A DNA stretch of 64,000 nt from assembly GCA_016932575.1 (NCBI GenBank), contig JAFGCO010000071.1, positions 1 to 64,000 on the forward strand, read 5' to 3'. Each line of letters opens with the position of its first letter. Position 1 is the stretch's first letter. A program made the position numbers and the translations under genes. Shown here in pieces: positions 35,865 to 44,956 of the stretch. Below the pieces are notes generated by a model. The model saw only the letters and a program-made list of their open reading frames with translations, did no database searches and was not told where the DNA came from. This stretch comes from a bacterium. Lineage in GTDB: Bacteria > Zhuqueibacterota > QNDG01 > JAFGCO01.

Positions 35865-36188
35865 ATGTCTTACACGTTCAAGGAATTGAAACACATGAAA
35901 GTGACAGAATTACGGGAGATCGCTGCAGGTTTAGAAAACGAAGAGGTGAAAGGGTATACACAGCTGAACAAGGACCATTTACTGGAAGCCATATGCAAGG
36001 CGCTTCATATCGAAATGCATGAACATCATGAAGTTGTGGGTGTGGATAAATCTGCTATTAAAACGAAAATACGGACGTTGAAAAAAGATCGTGATAAGGC
36101 GCTCAATGCCAAAGATAAAAAGAAATTGATCGAAGTCAGAAAAAAAATAAAGCAATTAAAGAATGATCTTCGACGGGCAACGGTTTGA
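35865..36188 (+). CDS. Rho N-terminal-like (SAP-type) domain protein with basic coiled coil
   Basis: A 107-residue protein with GGAGG before its ATG. Residues about 6-47 (FKELKHMKVTELREIA... then LNKDHLLEAICKAL) match the helix-extended-helix of the Rho_N/SAP type. A short linker leads to a lysine-rich coiled coil (about 66-104). It might bind nucleic acid; no target can be inferred. The next gene starts within its stop codon. Confidence 0.65.
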   Translation: MSYTFKELKHMKVTELREIAAGLENEEVKGYTQLNKDHLLEAICKALHIEMHEHHEVVGVDKSAIKTKIRTLKKDRDKALNAKDKKKLIEVRKKIKQLKNDLRRATV

Positions 36189-37867
36189 AATATTGCCATA
36201 AACCGAGTTTTTTTATGAAGTCATCATTTTTTTTCAGTTTTATCTGGATTGTAAGTATCTTACCTCTTGGGGCTGAGCAAATATCACTTCAGGCCACAGT
36301 TTTTGACTATTCAAATCAACCCATTTCAGACGCCTTATGTGTTGTCAAAGACGATGTGAATCAGTGCTATTCTGCAATGACAGACTCTGACGGCAGATTT
36401 ATGATTCGGATTTACACAAATACATCTGTTAAGGACCATCATGCTTTGTATGATGGATTTGAAGGCGATTCGTATATACTCGCCTCAAACACAGGGAAAA
36501 TGTACATTATCAATATTCTTGGACAGACTGTATCGGCTATCGATTTGGTACCGGGGCGTCATCCTATTCGTCTTAAGCTGAACTTGTCTTCAGGACGTTA
36601 TTTTTTGCTTATGAGAACACCGGTATTTCAGGGCATGGCAGCCGCCATGGTTGTGGGTAATAATATTATGGGAATTAAACCAATTAAAACCGGTCAGCGT
36701 ATCCATATTGATTCCCGGAATACATTTGAGAAAGCATTTGGGAATCGATGGATTTTATCGGTTTACAAAGCGGGATATGATTCGAGCATCATTGTCTTTG
36801 ATCCCAACACAACGTTGAGAAGTTATGGTGAAATGATTTTCATAAACCGTATCCCGCAAGAAGGTGCAATGCTCCCTGATATTGTCCGAATCGGCGATTC
36901 GGTTTCCGGGTGGATTGATAATGACAATTCAGGCAGCTGGCAGGTGGATTCCGACTTCATTGCTATTCATGCAGATACAATTGGTTTTATTGGTGAACCT
37001 GTTGATACTTGTTTTAATTTCACATTGGTTTATCTCGATTCTTTGAATGTAAACTTGACTGTTCCGATGCATATGCAGTTTGTGCATACCGTTCCGGTTC
37101 TCTATCCTCCTCTTGCTCTGGTTGCCGTGATTGAAACACTTTATAGTATTGATCCGGAAACAGAATATTACTATCAGTTTTTTAAGGAGCCGATCGACTC
37201 TGTTTTAGCCGATATGTTTCACGTGAATTTGGATACTTTGGCTTCTCTTGATCTCGTTACTATAGTCGATGATTATGGAGAACCGTATATCAATCAGCAG
37301 ATGATCGAAATTGCCCGGCCCTGCTATGATACTGTCTGTACGCTGAATGATGCAGCCGCTGCCTGGCCAAATGTTATCGATTCATTGAACATGCTTGCCG
37401 ATGCAGGATATGTCGTCGATTTAATTTTCGGACTGCATGGAAGCACCAATGGTGTGGCATTTGGTGATGATATGTATGATATTCATGAGATGATCGGCAC
37501 CATTCAAAGCCATGATATTCGCATCCGAGCGCTGTACCAGACCTGCTGTTACGGCAGTTCCACAATTGAAGAATGGGAAACCTATGGCATATCGGCTGTG
37601 AACGGCTCGGTTTCCGTCAATGGTCTTTGCATCATGGCAGTGGTTAATTTTATAAAATCCTGGGTCGGGGGTGTCACTTTTACTGAGGCCGTGCAATATG
37701 CCTATGATGCCGAAATCGCTTTATACAGTTCTTATACAGATTGCTTTCCCTTTATCTCTTTGTGGATCACAGAAGATGTTTTAAATAACAGCCGGCAATT
37801 TGTAGGCGGAAGCCGACCGGATTTAATGTGGACGGATCTCTCCATGTTTTCGTCCGAAATGAATTAA
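36185..37867 (+). CDS. Secreted protein with putative clan CD (caspase/gingipain-like) cysteine peptidase domain
   Basis: Up to 560 residues. Start is TTG 36185, overlapping the upstream stop, or ATG 36215, where the signal peptide begins (MKSSFFFSFIWIVSILPLGA); neither has a strong binding site. After the signal comes a carboxypeptidase-regulatory-like domain (about 30-75), then a stretch that resembles a T9SS sorting domain in mid-protein (MYIINILGQTV... SGRYFLLM, about 100-145). The C-terminal part has strand-HG (LIFGLHGSTNG, H418) and strand-Cys (RALYQTCCYGSS, C454/C455), the order of the His-Cys dyad in clan CD peptidases. Peptidase activity is inference. No C-terminal sorting domain is present. 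Confidence 0.6.
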   Translation: MKYCHKPSFFMKSSFFFSFIWIVSILPLGAEQISLQATVFDYSNQPISDALCVVKDDVNQCYSAMTDSDGRFMIRIYTNTSVKDHHALYDGFEGDSYILASNTGKMYIINILGQTVSAIDLVPGRHPIRLKLNLSSGRYFLLMRTPVFQGMAAAMVVGNNIMGIKPIKTGQRIHIDSRNTFEKAFGNRWILSVYKAGYDSSIIVFDPNTTLRSYGEMIFINRIPQEGAMLPDIVRIGDSVSGWIDNDNSGSWQVDSDFIAIHADTIGFIGEPVDTCFNFTLVYLDSLNVNLTVPMHMQFVHTVPVLYPPLALVAVIETLYSIDPETEYYYQFFKEPIDSVLADMFHVNLDTLASLDLVTIVDDYGEPYINQQMIEIARPCYDTVCTLNDAAAAWPNVIDSLNMLADAGYVVDLIFGLHGSTNGVAFGDDMYDIHEMIGTIQSHDIRIRALYQTCCYGSSTIEEWETYGISAVNGSVSVNGLCIMAVVNFIKSWVGGVTFTEAVQYAYDAEIALYSSYTDCFPFISLWITEDVLNNSRQFVGGSRPDLMWTDLSMFSSEMN

Positions 37868-37881
37868 ACCGGAGAATCCTG

Positions 37882-38241
37882 ATGTTTTGTCCCGGATGCA
37901 AAATGGAATATAATCCAGGTGTCACTAAATGTGCAGATTGCGGATTATCTCTGGTTCATCAATTGCCTGTCGAGTCGCATGAACTGGAATATGACTTTCT
38001 TTTTTTAATTGAAACACTTAATCTTTCTGATATCGCATTGATTCAATCGGTTCTGAAGGGCAGCGGTATTGTATACCATCTCATTGGAGAAAATTTTAAT
38101 TTAATGCGTCCCCTGGTATCGCCGGCCCGGTTTTATGTGAAGGAAGATCAGTACGAGGATGCAAAATTGTTATTAGAGAATTTGAATTTACGTTATTTGG
38201 CATTGTCTATTCCGGAAGAAAATGATCCTGTGAGTGACTGA
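37882..38241 (+). CDS. Zinc-ribbon protein with DUF2007 domain
   Basis: A 119-residue cytoplasmic protein. ATG 37882 follows GGAGA; an upstream in-frame start at 37828 lies inside the previous gene. A four-cysteine ribbon CPGC...CADC (C3, C6, C17, C20) is followed by a DUF2007-type domain (about 36-110), with TLNLSDIALIQSVLKGSGI and FYVKEDQYEDAKLLLENL. DUF2007 is called a putative signal-transducing or PII-like fold. Specific role unknown. Confidence 0.8.
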   Translation: MFCPGCKMEYNPGVTKCADCGLSLVHQLPVESHELEYDFLFLIETLNLSDIALIQSVLKGSGIVYHLIGENFNLMRPLVSPARFYVKEDQYEDAKLLLENLNLRYLALSIPEENDPVSD

Positions 38242-38402
38242 CTATTTTATATGGATTATCGTGTGATTAAGCCATAACTTCTTTCCTGCTATTTTTACAA
38301 CTTAGAATAAAACAACATATGCATTGCAGATAAAAAAATGGTCAAAATTACTTTGGTTATTTTAAATACGGTCAATGCACGTTGTTAAAAAAGGAGAGAG
38401 GC

Positions 38403-38672
38403 ATGACAGACAGTGAAATGGTGATCGCATGCGTGGAGGATTACTTTAATGAGGTCGGAGTGGCTGCTCTCAAGATTGTTGCCGGAAGCATTCAGGTAGG
38501 AGATGTGCTTCATTTCAAAGGGCATACCACAGATTTGCTTCAGGAAATCAGTTCCATGCAGAGAGATCACCATCCCATCAAGATTGCCAGGGCAGGGGAT
38601 GTGGTGGGTGTTAAAGTGCTGGATCGGGTCAGGGAGCATGACAAGGTGTTTAAGGTATTTCTGGAGGATTAG
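38403..38672 (+). CDS. Stand-alone EF-Tu domain 2-like protein
   Basis: An 89-residue protein; AAGGAGAG stands before ATG 38403. The sequence is one translation-factor domain 2 beta-barrel: VEDYFNEVGVAALKIVAGSIQVGDVL, HFKGHTTDL, and a last part AGDVVGVKVLDRVREHDKVF. No GTPase domain is attached. Small proteins of this kind are annotated as translation elongation factor-like, and their role is not established. A radical SAM gene begins 2-23 bp after it. Confidence 0.8.
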   Translation: MTDSEMVIACVEDYFNEVGVAALKIVAGSIQVGDVLHFKGHTTDLLQEISSMQRDHHPIKIARAGDVVGVKVLDRVREHDKVFKVFLED

Positions 38673-38695
38673 TTCTGCCAAAACGGATTCCGCAT

Positions 38696-40105
38696 TTGCT
38701 TCTTATTCATCCCTGGATTGTGGATTTTGCTGCATATGATTTTTGGATCAAACCACTCGGTTTGCTTTATCTTGCAAGCAAATTACGCCGGACCGGTTAT
38801 CATGTCACTCTTTTGGATTGTCTTGATCGTCTTCATCCTTTCATGCGTCAATGTTCGCCTTCTGATAAATCGCGCCATCGCTTTTTCGGCACCGGATACT
38901 ATCCCAAGGAAATTTTGTCCAAGCCGCCGCTACTCAAAAATGTACCGCGAAGATACGGGCGTTATGGCCTGCCCATGGCCTGTGTGAGAAATGTTCTCTC
39001 CACACTGGAAGCACCGCAAATCATTTTTATCACTTCCGGGATGACTTACTGGTATCCCGGCGTGTTTGATATGATTGCCCTCTGTAAAACGCTGTTTCCG
39101 GAGGCCCCGGTTATTTTGGGTGGTATTTATGCCACATTATGTCCGGAGCATGCCAGATCAAAGAGCGGAGCGGATTATGTATTACCTGGGCCGTCGATTC
39201 CGGATGCTTTACGTCTGGCAGAAACAATTACAGGATTTAAATGTTTCAAAGATACAAAAGCAAGTATCCGGCCAGCCTATGATCTTTATAAGGTGATTGA
39301 TACTGCGGCCATCCGAACGGGTATCGGTTGTCCCTTTCGATGTCCTTTCTGTGCATCGCATATTCTTTCTTCTGAATTTTCACGCCGAAATCCGGAAGAT
39401 GTTTTTCAGGAGATTCGGCATTTAAATCTAGAGATGAATATTGGCGATATCGCTTTTTATGACGACGCACTGTTGCTGGATCAGGAAAAACATATTGTGC
39501 CTATTCTGAATAAAGTGATTGATAGTGATGTCAATGTCCGGCTGCATACACCCAATGGTCTGCATCCCAGGTGGATTAACAGACAACTGGCCGGTTTAAT
39601 GTTCCAATCAGGATTTCAAACCCTGCGATTGAGCTATGAATCCATCAATCCGGAACGACAGAAGGCTATGGGAATGAAAGTGACGGATTCTGATCTTAAA
39701 AAGGCGGTTCACCATTTGAAATCCTCGGGTTTTACTTCAAGGGAAATCGGTGGTTATATATTGATGGGCCTGCCGGATCAAACCCTCGAAGAAGTCATTG
39801 AAAGTATATTTTTTGTGTTCAGCCTGGGCATACGAGTCAGCCTGGCGTCCTTTTCACCCATTCCCGGAACTGAGAGCTGGAAAACGGCGGCGGCTCAAGG
39901 TCTGATTGATTGGAATATGGATCCGCTGCTTACAAATAATTCTATATTACCCATGGTTCCTGATCCGCAGCAAAAATGGAAATTAATTCAAATCAAGACA
40001 TTATGCGCCCAGGCAAATCAAATGGTGATCAGGGGAGAATCACCGTTACAGAATGCTGAATGGAGAAGACAGATTCGGGTGTTATCCAGTGAATCTGCTT
40101 ATTGA
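38696..40105 (+). CDS. B12-binding-type radical SAM enzyme
   Basis: A protein of about 470 residues. An N-terminal cobalamin-binding-like Rossmann domain (LGLLYLASKLRRTGYHVTLLD, and AGGIYATL-like strands near 140) precedes a radical SAM barrel with the cluster motif GCPFRCPFCAS (CxxxCxxC, about 215-225). Related enzymes methylate or rearrange unreactive carbons; the substrate is unknown. TTG 38696 is the first usual start, but a CTG at 38675 sits 7 nt after GGAGG and would add seven residues (LPKRIPH) in frame. I keep the shorter start here and treat the CTG as likely. Confidence 0.82.
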   Translation: MLLIHPWIVDFAAYDFWIKPLGLLYLASKLRRTGYHVTLLDCLDRLHPFMRQCSPSDKSRHRFFGTGYYPKEILSKPPLLKNVPRRYGRYGLPMACVRNVLSTLEAPQIIFITSGMTYWYPGVFDMIALCKTLFPEAPVILGGIYATLCPEHARSKSGADYVLPGPSIPDALRLAETITGFKCFKDTKASIRPAYDLYKVIDTAAIRTGIGCPFRCPFCASHILSSEFSRRNPEDVFQEIRHLNLEMNIGDIAFYDDALLLDQEKHIVPILNKVIDSDVNVRLHTPNGLHPRWINRQLAGLMFQSGFQTLRLSYESINPERQKAMGMKVTDSDLKKAVHHLKSSGFTSREIGGYILMGLPDQTLEEVIESIFFVFSLGIRVSLASFSPIPGTESWKTAAAQGLIDWNMDPLLTNNSILPMVPDPQQKWKLIQIKTLCAQANQMVIRGESPLQNAEWRRQIRVLSSESAY

Positions 40106-40298
40106 TCAGTATTTTAAAAACAGTGAGTAGTCTGTCAGGTTATTTTCAATTTGCTCATGTTACATAAATCAGTTTTTCCATGAATCATTGCGGGAGATTC
40201 GCGTCCCAAGTCAAAAGGGAACTTGTGTTTCTATGGAATTATATTTAAATTGCATATTATCCATTGCAGAGATATCATCGAAGAAAGAGGTTCCCCCA

Positions 40299-41558
40299 AT
40301 GAGAAAAATAATTCAGTCTTTATGCATGCATGTGTTCATTTTATTGATATTATTCAACTGCTCACAACCTACAGAAAATCCTAATAAAGAACAGCAGGAA
40401 GAATATGAGTATTGCTGGCAGCTTCTTGATATCTATTTTCTGTTCCGCGATCAATTGCCCCAGGCTGACAACTATCACGATCCGGCCAAGCTTTTCAAGG
40501 CTGCTGATGAACCCTACACTAACTATTATTCCCGGGATGAAGCTCAGAGAATTCTAAATATGCTGAATACAGAAGATACCGGGATAGGAATTATCGTTGA
40601 TTCCACTTCCACCGGATATACCATTGAATATGTTGTTACTGATTCTCCTGCCGACCAGGCCGGCCTTATGGTCAAGGATACCATTGTCGCTGTGAATGAT
40701 GTGTCTATTCAGGGAATGCCTTATGACTCGCTCGATCCGTTCTTAAGCGGAACGATCGGTGATAAAAAAACTTTAACCATTCATCGGCCGGATGTAGGAG
40801 AAGTGAAGATTCAGGTGATCCTCGGTCCTTTTTATGAGCCGACTGTTTTTATTGACAGCCTGGCCTCGAATGTTGCGTATATTTATTTAAGCACCTTTCT
40901 TACGGAAACAGGCACGCCTGGCGGCTCTTCGGAAGAATTTCGAACTGCACTGGCCCAGACCAACTGGGCAGATTACACAATTCTGGATTTAACTTACAAT
41001 ACCGGGGGTGAGCTGTATCAAGCTGTTCAGATTACCGGTGAATTTTTTCATGAAGAGACTCCCATGATCATTGCCCGACAGCGTATTCCGGATGAATCCG
41101 GGACAGCCGGTATTACAATTGAAGATACAGTCAGGTCAAGTTTTGAAGGAAATGCGATCGGCCGGAATTTTGTCGTTCTTTTCAATGAATACAGTGCCAG
41201 TGCGACCGAGCTGCTTATTGCAGCTCTTCGAAGTCTGCGCAAGGATATTCTCCTGATCGGAGAAACCACATATGGGAAAGCACGGGCACAGATATTTGCT
41301 TCAACACCGATGGAAGGCCTGGCTACGGTGACTTTTACATTATTCAAACCTCTTGATGGGATTTCATATGATATGGTGGGTATTGATCCGGATATTCCGC
41401 TGAGCGCCGATGAGGACGGAATCGATTTGGCTTTGGAGCAGATCGAATCCGGATTGACAAAACAGACAGCTGTACGATCCAAGATACGAAAAATCCTGGC
41501 CCTGCATCAGCACCAGAGCCGTAAACCCGGATTGCCTCTTTTTACAAGAATTCAATAA
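40299..41558 (+). CDS. S41-family (C-terminal processing type) lipoprotein protease
   Basis: A 419-residue exported serine protease. ATG 40299 follows AAGAGG and starts a lipoprotein signal with lipobox LLILFNC-SQ (Cys about 19); frames open further upstream lack a signal. A PDZ domain (about 95-170) includes GIGIIVDSTSTGY and the carboxylate loop region SPADQAGLMVKD. The protease domain has YSASATELL, with the catalytic serine about 299-301, and the base K327 in TYGKARAQ. Such proteins degrade or process periplasmic proteins from their C termini. No partner gene is evident. Confidence 0.9.
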   Translation: MRKIIQSLCMHVFILLILFNCSQPTENPNKEQQEEYEYCWQLLDIYFLFRDQLPQADNYHDPAKLFKAADEPYTNYYSRDEAQRILNMLNTEDTGIGIIVDSTSTGYTIEYVVTDSPADQAGLMVKDTIVAVNDVSIQGMPYDSLDPFLSGTIGDKKTLTIHRPDVGEVKIQVILGPFYEPTVFIDSLASNVAYIYLSTFLTETGTPGGSSEEFRTALAQTNWADYTILDLTYNTGGELYQAVQITGEFFHEETPMIIARQRIPDESGTAGITIEDTVRSSFEGNAIGRNFVVLFNEYSASATELLIAALRSLRKDILLIGETTYGKARAQIFASTPMEGLATVTFTLFKPLDGISYDMVGIDPDIPLSADEDGIDLALEQIESGLTKQTAVRSKIRKILALHQHQSRKPGLPLFTRIQ

Positions 41559-41601
41559 GACGGTTTCATAGGACAATGATAGTTATCAGGGAGATTTCAA
41601 C

Positions 41602-41853
41602 ATGCGTGTCTGTCCGTTTTGTGGTGAGATGATTTCGGACAAAGCCAAAGCCTGTCCTTATTGCGGTTCGGATGAGCTGACAGGGTGGCAGCAGACATTT
41701 GAGTCGGATGACGGATTTGATTTTGAGCCCGAAGATCATGAAAAACAATCTGATGCATGGCTGAATTTTAAAAAACATCCGGCTGCATCCGTATTTTTTT
41801 TCCTGCTGGTTCTGATCGTTATTGCGTTGTTTTTGTATTTGTATGTGTTTTAA
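41602..41853 (+). CDS. Small zinc-ribbon membrane protein
   Basis: An 83-residue protein with a four-cysteine zinc ribbon CPFCGEM...CPYCGSDE (C4, C7, C18, C21), an acidic linker of about 25 residues and one C-terminal membrane helix (about 61-82). AGGGAG lies before the ATG. The ribbon faces the cytoplasm if it is a tail-anchored protein. Similar small proteins are common and uncharacterised. Confidence 0.75.
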   Translation: MRVCPFCGEMISDKAKACPYCGSDELTGWQQTFESDDGFDFEPEDHEKQSDAWLNFKKHPAASVFFFLLVLIVIALFLYLYVF

Positions 41854-41925
41854 GCTGCAGGGATTGATATAAGAGTTTACTCTGTATTGTATTAATGTAA
41901 ATGATTGTGTCAGACTCATCTTTTT

Positions 41926-43926
41926 TTATTTAATCAGCACCAGTTTTTTTACTGCATAGTAATCTTTCATTTGAATTGTATAATAATAAACTCCTGCTGC
42001 AAGTGAACTGGCTTTGACATGTTTTTGATAGTATCCTCTCGCAAAATCACAATCTGCAAGACAGCGTACCCGCTGGCCTTTTGCATTAAAAAGACTCAGT
42101 GTAACATGACATCTTTCGGCTACAGAAAATCCAATCACAGTTTCGGGATTCATGGGATTGGGAAAGTTTTGTCTGAGATCAAAATTCACCGGTTCTGCTG
42201 ATTGACCCGGATTCATATCAGATGGATTGTAATAGACGAGGAGATGAATGGTGTGATTACTTGTAAGATCGCCATCTGTAATTTGCAGCACTGCCATGGC
42301 GGCCTGGCCTTCGGATGGTGTGGTTCCGACCATCATGGAATCAGTCAATGTGAGCCAGGATGGCCGTTCCACCAGTGACAGGATGACCGGATGCCCGTCC
42401 GGATCTGATCCGGATACGGGAATAGTCAGGTCTTCGTTTATTTTAAGGACAATAGTATCTGGCAGGGAAATCTGCGGGGCCTGATTTTTAATCCGTAAAA
42501 TGAGCGTTGTTGTGTCTCCATATGCAGGCGTCCAACTGTCCTGAACCTGAAGCCGGATTGAGAATGTGCCTGATTCGAGGGGCGTTCCCCGGATTTTCAT
42601 GGAATCGGGATCAAACAACAAACCCCGGGGAAGTGTGCTGTTTATTTCCCAGTGATAGGGAGGAACTCCGCCGGTCGCTGTGAATTGATATGAATAGGGA
42701 GCCAGATAGTAACCGTCCGGAAAAATATCAGATTGAATATTCACAGTTTTCGGCAGTACATGAATGATGACAGTCATCGTATCAGACAAGTCTCCGTCTG
42801 AGGCAATCCAGGTGATGCTGGTGTCTTGGGGAACATCCGGCGCTGTTCCATGCGCTGTTGAATCTGTCAATGAGATCCATGAAGGGTAATTGATGCACTG
42901 AAGCTGAACCGAATGCCCGTCCGGATCTTTTGTTCGGATGGTGTAAGCGAATAGCTCATTAATCCTCACCTGAGCCGTATCTGCTGAAAAGTAAACCGGT
43001 TTTTGATTTTCGATTTCAAGAAGCAGAGACGTTGTATCTCCGGCCACCCATTCGTCCGGGTGCCGCACACATACGATGGGGTGATAAATACCGGATGATT
43101 TCGGTGTGCCCTGTATAATACCGGTTTCAATATCAAAATTCAAACCTCCGGGAAGCGAATCGTTCAACAGAAGCCATTGTCCGTAGTCATTGTCTCTGTC
43201 CGTTTTCAAAGTATCCGAATAGAATTCCAGATACCGGCCTTTTACGAGAGATTGTGTCGAAATCATGAGTGTATCCGAAGAGGGCAGGTCGCGGTCCACA
43301 ATGATCACATCAGATATGACCGGTGCCGGATTGGTCAACTCGTACCAGTCATCTTTACCTATAGTGAAATATTGCAGTTGAAACCGGGACAACTGCCAGC
43401 TGATCAGCGTAATGCCGTCCAGGGAAAAGGTTACCCTTGCATCGTTCCATTCCACTCGGTATACATCGGGTTTTCCGTCATTCACCATACTGTTGGTACC
43501 GATGTGTTCTTCCAGGCGTGCGCCGCCGGCAATGGGTTTGGCCAGTACTTTGAATGGATTATAATTACTGCCGATACGCCAGTTAAAATAAGATCCCTGC
43601 TGATCCATACGGGTGTACTGATCTTTGATTTCCCATCCAGCCAGAGGATGTGATTTTTTTACACCCTGTGCAGGTGCTGTCCATCCGCGCATTGTTGCTT
43701 CAAAATATCCGTTTTTTATAATATGACCCGCATCAAAGATGATTTTCCCGCCTGCAGAACGCCAGCCGCCTTTTGTCAGGAATATGCCCGCACCCTGCAG
43801 AAGGCCGGTTGTTGAATCTTTCAGTGCGTCCTGAACAATCAGTTTCTGCCCCCGGAGCAGAAGAGAACTGAAGATTAAAATGATGAATAGGTTTTTTATT
43901 TTTAAATGGTACAGGGATAAAAGCAT
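41926..43926 (-). CDS. Secreted Ig/cadherin-repeat protein with T9SS sorting domain
   Basis: A 666-residue exported protein. A signal peptide (to about LLLRGQ, residue 27) is followed by a jelly-roll domain like a concanavalin/GH16-type sandwich (about 30-220). Three or more Ig-type modules follow (about 230-580), two of them with the putative-Ig (He_PIG) phrase LPGGLNFDIETGIIQGTP and LPRGLLFDPDSMKIRGTP, and others with the cadherin-like phrase DPDGH. A Por domain starts at NFPNPMNPET and ends YYAVKKLVLIK. It is probably a cell-surface binding protein. No catalytic acid pair of GH16 was recognised. An inverted repeat overlaps its ribosome binding site. Confidence 0.88.
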   Translation of the reverse strand: MLLSLYHLKIKNLFIILIFSSLLLRGQKLIVQDALKDSTTGLLQGAGIFLTKGGWRSAGGKIIFDAGHIIKNGYFEATMRGWTAPAQGVKKSHPLAGWEIKDQYTRMDQQGSYFNWRIGSNYNPFKVLAKPIAGGARLEEHIGTNSMVNDGKPDVYRVEWNDARVTFSLDGITLISWQLSRFQLQYFTIGKDDWYELTNPAPVISDVIIVDRDLPSSDTLMISTQSLVKGRYLEFYSDTLKTDRDNDYGQWLLLNDSLPGGLNFDIETGIIQGTPKSSGIYHPIVCVRHPDEWVAGDTTSLLLEIENQKPVYFSADTAQVRINELFAYTIRTKDPDGHSVQLQCINYPSWISLTDSTAHGTAPDVPQDTSITWIASDGDLSDTMTVIIHVLPKTVNIQSDIFPDGYYLAPYSYQFTATGGVPPYHWEINSTLPRGLLFDPDSMKIRGTPLESGTFSIRLQVQDSWTPAYGDTTTLILRIKNQAPQISLPDTIVLKINEDLTIPVSGSDPDGHPVILSLVERPSWLTLTDSMMVGTTPSEGQAAMAVLQITDGDLTSNHTIHLLVYYNPSDMNPGQSAEPVNFDLRQNFPNPMNPETVIGFSVAERCHVTLSLFNAKGQRVRCLADCDFARGYYQKHVKASSLAAGVYYYTIQMKDYYAVKKLVLIK

Positions 43927-43931
43927 ATAAG

Positions 43932-43950
43932 AATATCCTTTTCGGATATT
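43932..43950 (-). promoter_or_regulatory. Hairpin overlapping the ribosome binding site
   Basis: On the minus strand the leader reads AATATCC-GAAAA-GGATATT, a perfect 7-bp inverted repeat. Its right arm holds the AAGGAT Shine-Dalgarno element, 9 nt before the ATG. Folding of the mRNA would hide the site. Biological use is inference. Confidence 0.4.
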
Positions 43951-44074
43951 TTTCGTTGAACTTGAAAGATAACTGTCTGAGGCTGGAATATCAAGAGGAA
44001 ATTAGGGAGTGAAGTGATCATTGCAAATAAATGGACATAAACTATTGAATTTCATTTATGTATAACGACAGCAA

Positions 44075-44956
44075 TTACCGGATTTCGGATACCAAAGTTG
44101 TGCTGGAACCGAATTTCTGATTCAGATTCTGACCGAGAGACCGGGCTTCGGATTCATCGGTAAAATCACCAACCCAGACCAAATAGAGACATTTGCCCGA
44201 AACGGATTTGGAACGCAGATCGACATGATACCCTTTGCTTTCGAAAAACTTTTTCCTGGCCAAAGCATTGCTCTGGTTCGAATATGCGCCGGTCTGGACG
44301 GCATAATGTATGGTGGGATTTGATGAAGCTGAGGATGGCGTGGATAGCGGAATGGAAGGTTCCTGCTCATCTATGGATCTGTTTGTTTCTGATTCATAAT
44401 GAGCAGAAGATACCTCTGCCTCATTCAGGGACGGCACATTAATTTTCAGTGACTGGAGCTCCTGGGCGGCCAGGCGGGTGACATCACGGCTGGGAAATTC
44501 TGTGATTACGCGTCCGAAGTGTATAACAGCTGAATCGGGATGGTTCAGGGTCAAGTAGCACAAGCCTGCCCAGTAATGGCTTTCCTGAAGCAGGGCGGAT
44601 TTAGGGTCATTGTCCTTAATATTCAGAAAAATATACAGAGATGATTTGTACAGTCCCTGTGCATATTTAAGCTGGGCAAGCCGAAGCAAAGCTTTTTGTG
44701 TATATTCACTGTCCGGATATTTATTAATCAGCTGTTTATAATATTCTGATGCCTGATCCGCTTCTCGTGAAATCAGTCCCTTTAGGAAAAGTACTCTGTC
44801 TTTTTTTGGTGTACTTTTTTCCAGCTGATCCAGTGCTTCCTGCGCAAGTTCAAATTGGCCCTGCTGAATCAGCTTCACGATATCTGATACGGATTGAGCC
44901 ATGCAGTTCAGGCTGATCCAAATAAATAATAAAATATATTTGGTCATTAATTTCAT
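44075..44956 (-). CDS. TPR-repeat protein with SPOR domain
   Basis: A 293-residue exported protein; the signal peptide runs to about CMAQS (residue 21). TPR-like repeats (about 22-165) include YPDSEYTQKALLRLAQLKY and SHYWAGLCYLTLNHPDSAVIHF. A serine-rich linker leads to a SPOR domain (about 212-292): HYAVQTGAYSNQSNALARK and YLVWVGDFTDESEARSLG. SPOR domains bind denuded septal peptidoglycan, so a cell-division or envelope role is likely, with the TPRs giving protein contacts as in CpoB/YbgF. Its start overlaps the stop of the LapB-like gene by 4 nt. Confidence 0.88.
   Translation of the reverse strand: MKLMTKYILLFIWISLNCMAQSVSDIVKLIQQGQFELAQEALDQLEKSTPKKDRVLFLKGLISREADQASEYYKQLINKYPDSEYTQKALLRLAQLKYAQGLYKSSLYIFLNIKDNDPKSALLQESHYWAGLCYLTLNHPDSAVIHFGRVITEFPSRDVTRLAAQELQSLKINVPSLNEAEVSSAHYESETNRSIDEQEPSIPLSTPSSASSNPTIHYAVQTGAYSNQSNALARKKFFESKGYHVDLRSKSVSGKCLYLVWVGDFTDESEARSLGQNLNQKFGSSTTLVSEIR

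Noticed and set aside
41566-41919. Minus-strand open frame opposite the small zinc-ribbon gene
   Set aside because: The plus-strand product has a clear CxxC ribbon and membrane helix with a binding site; the antisense frame has neither.
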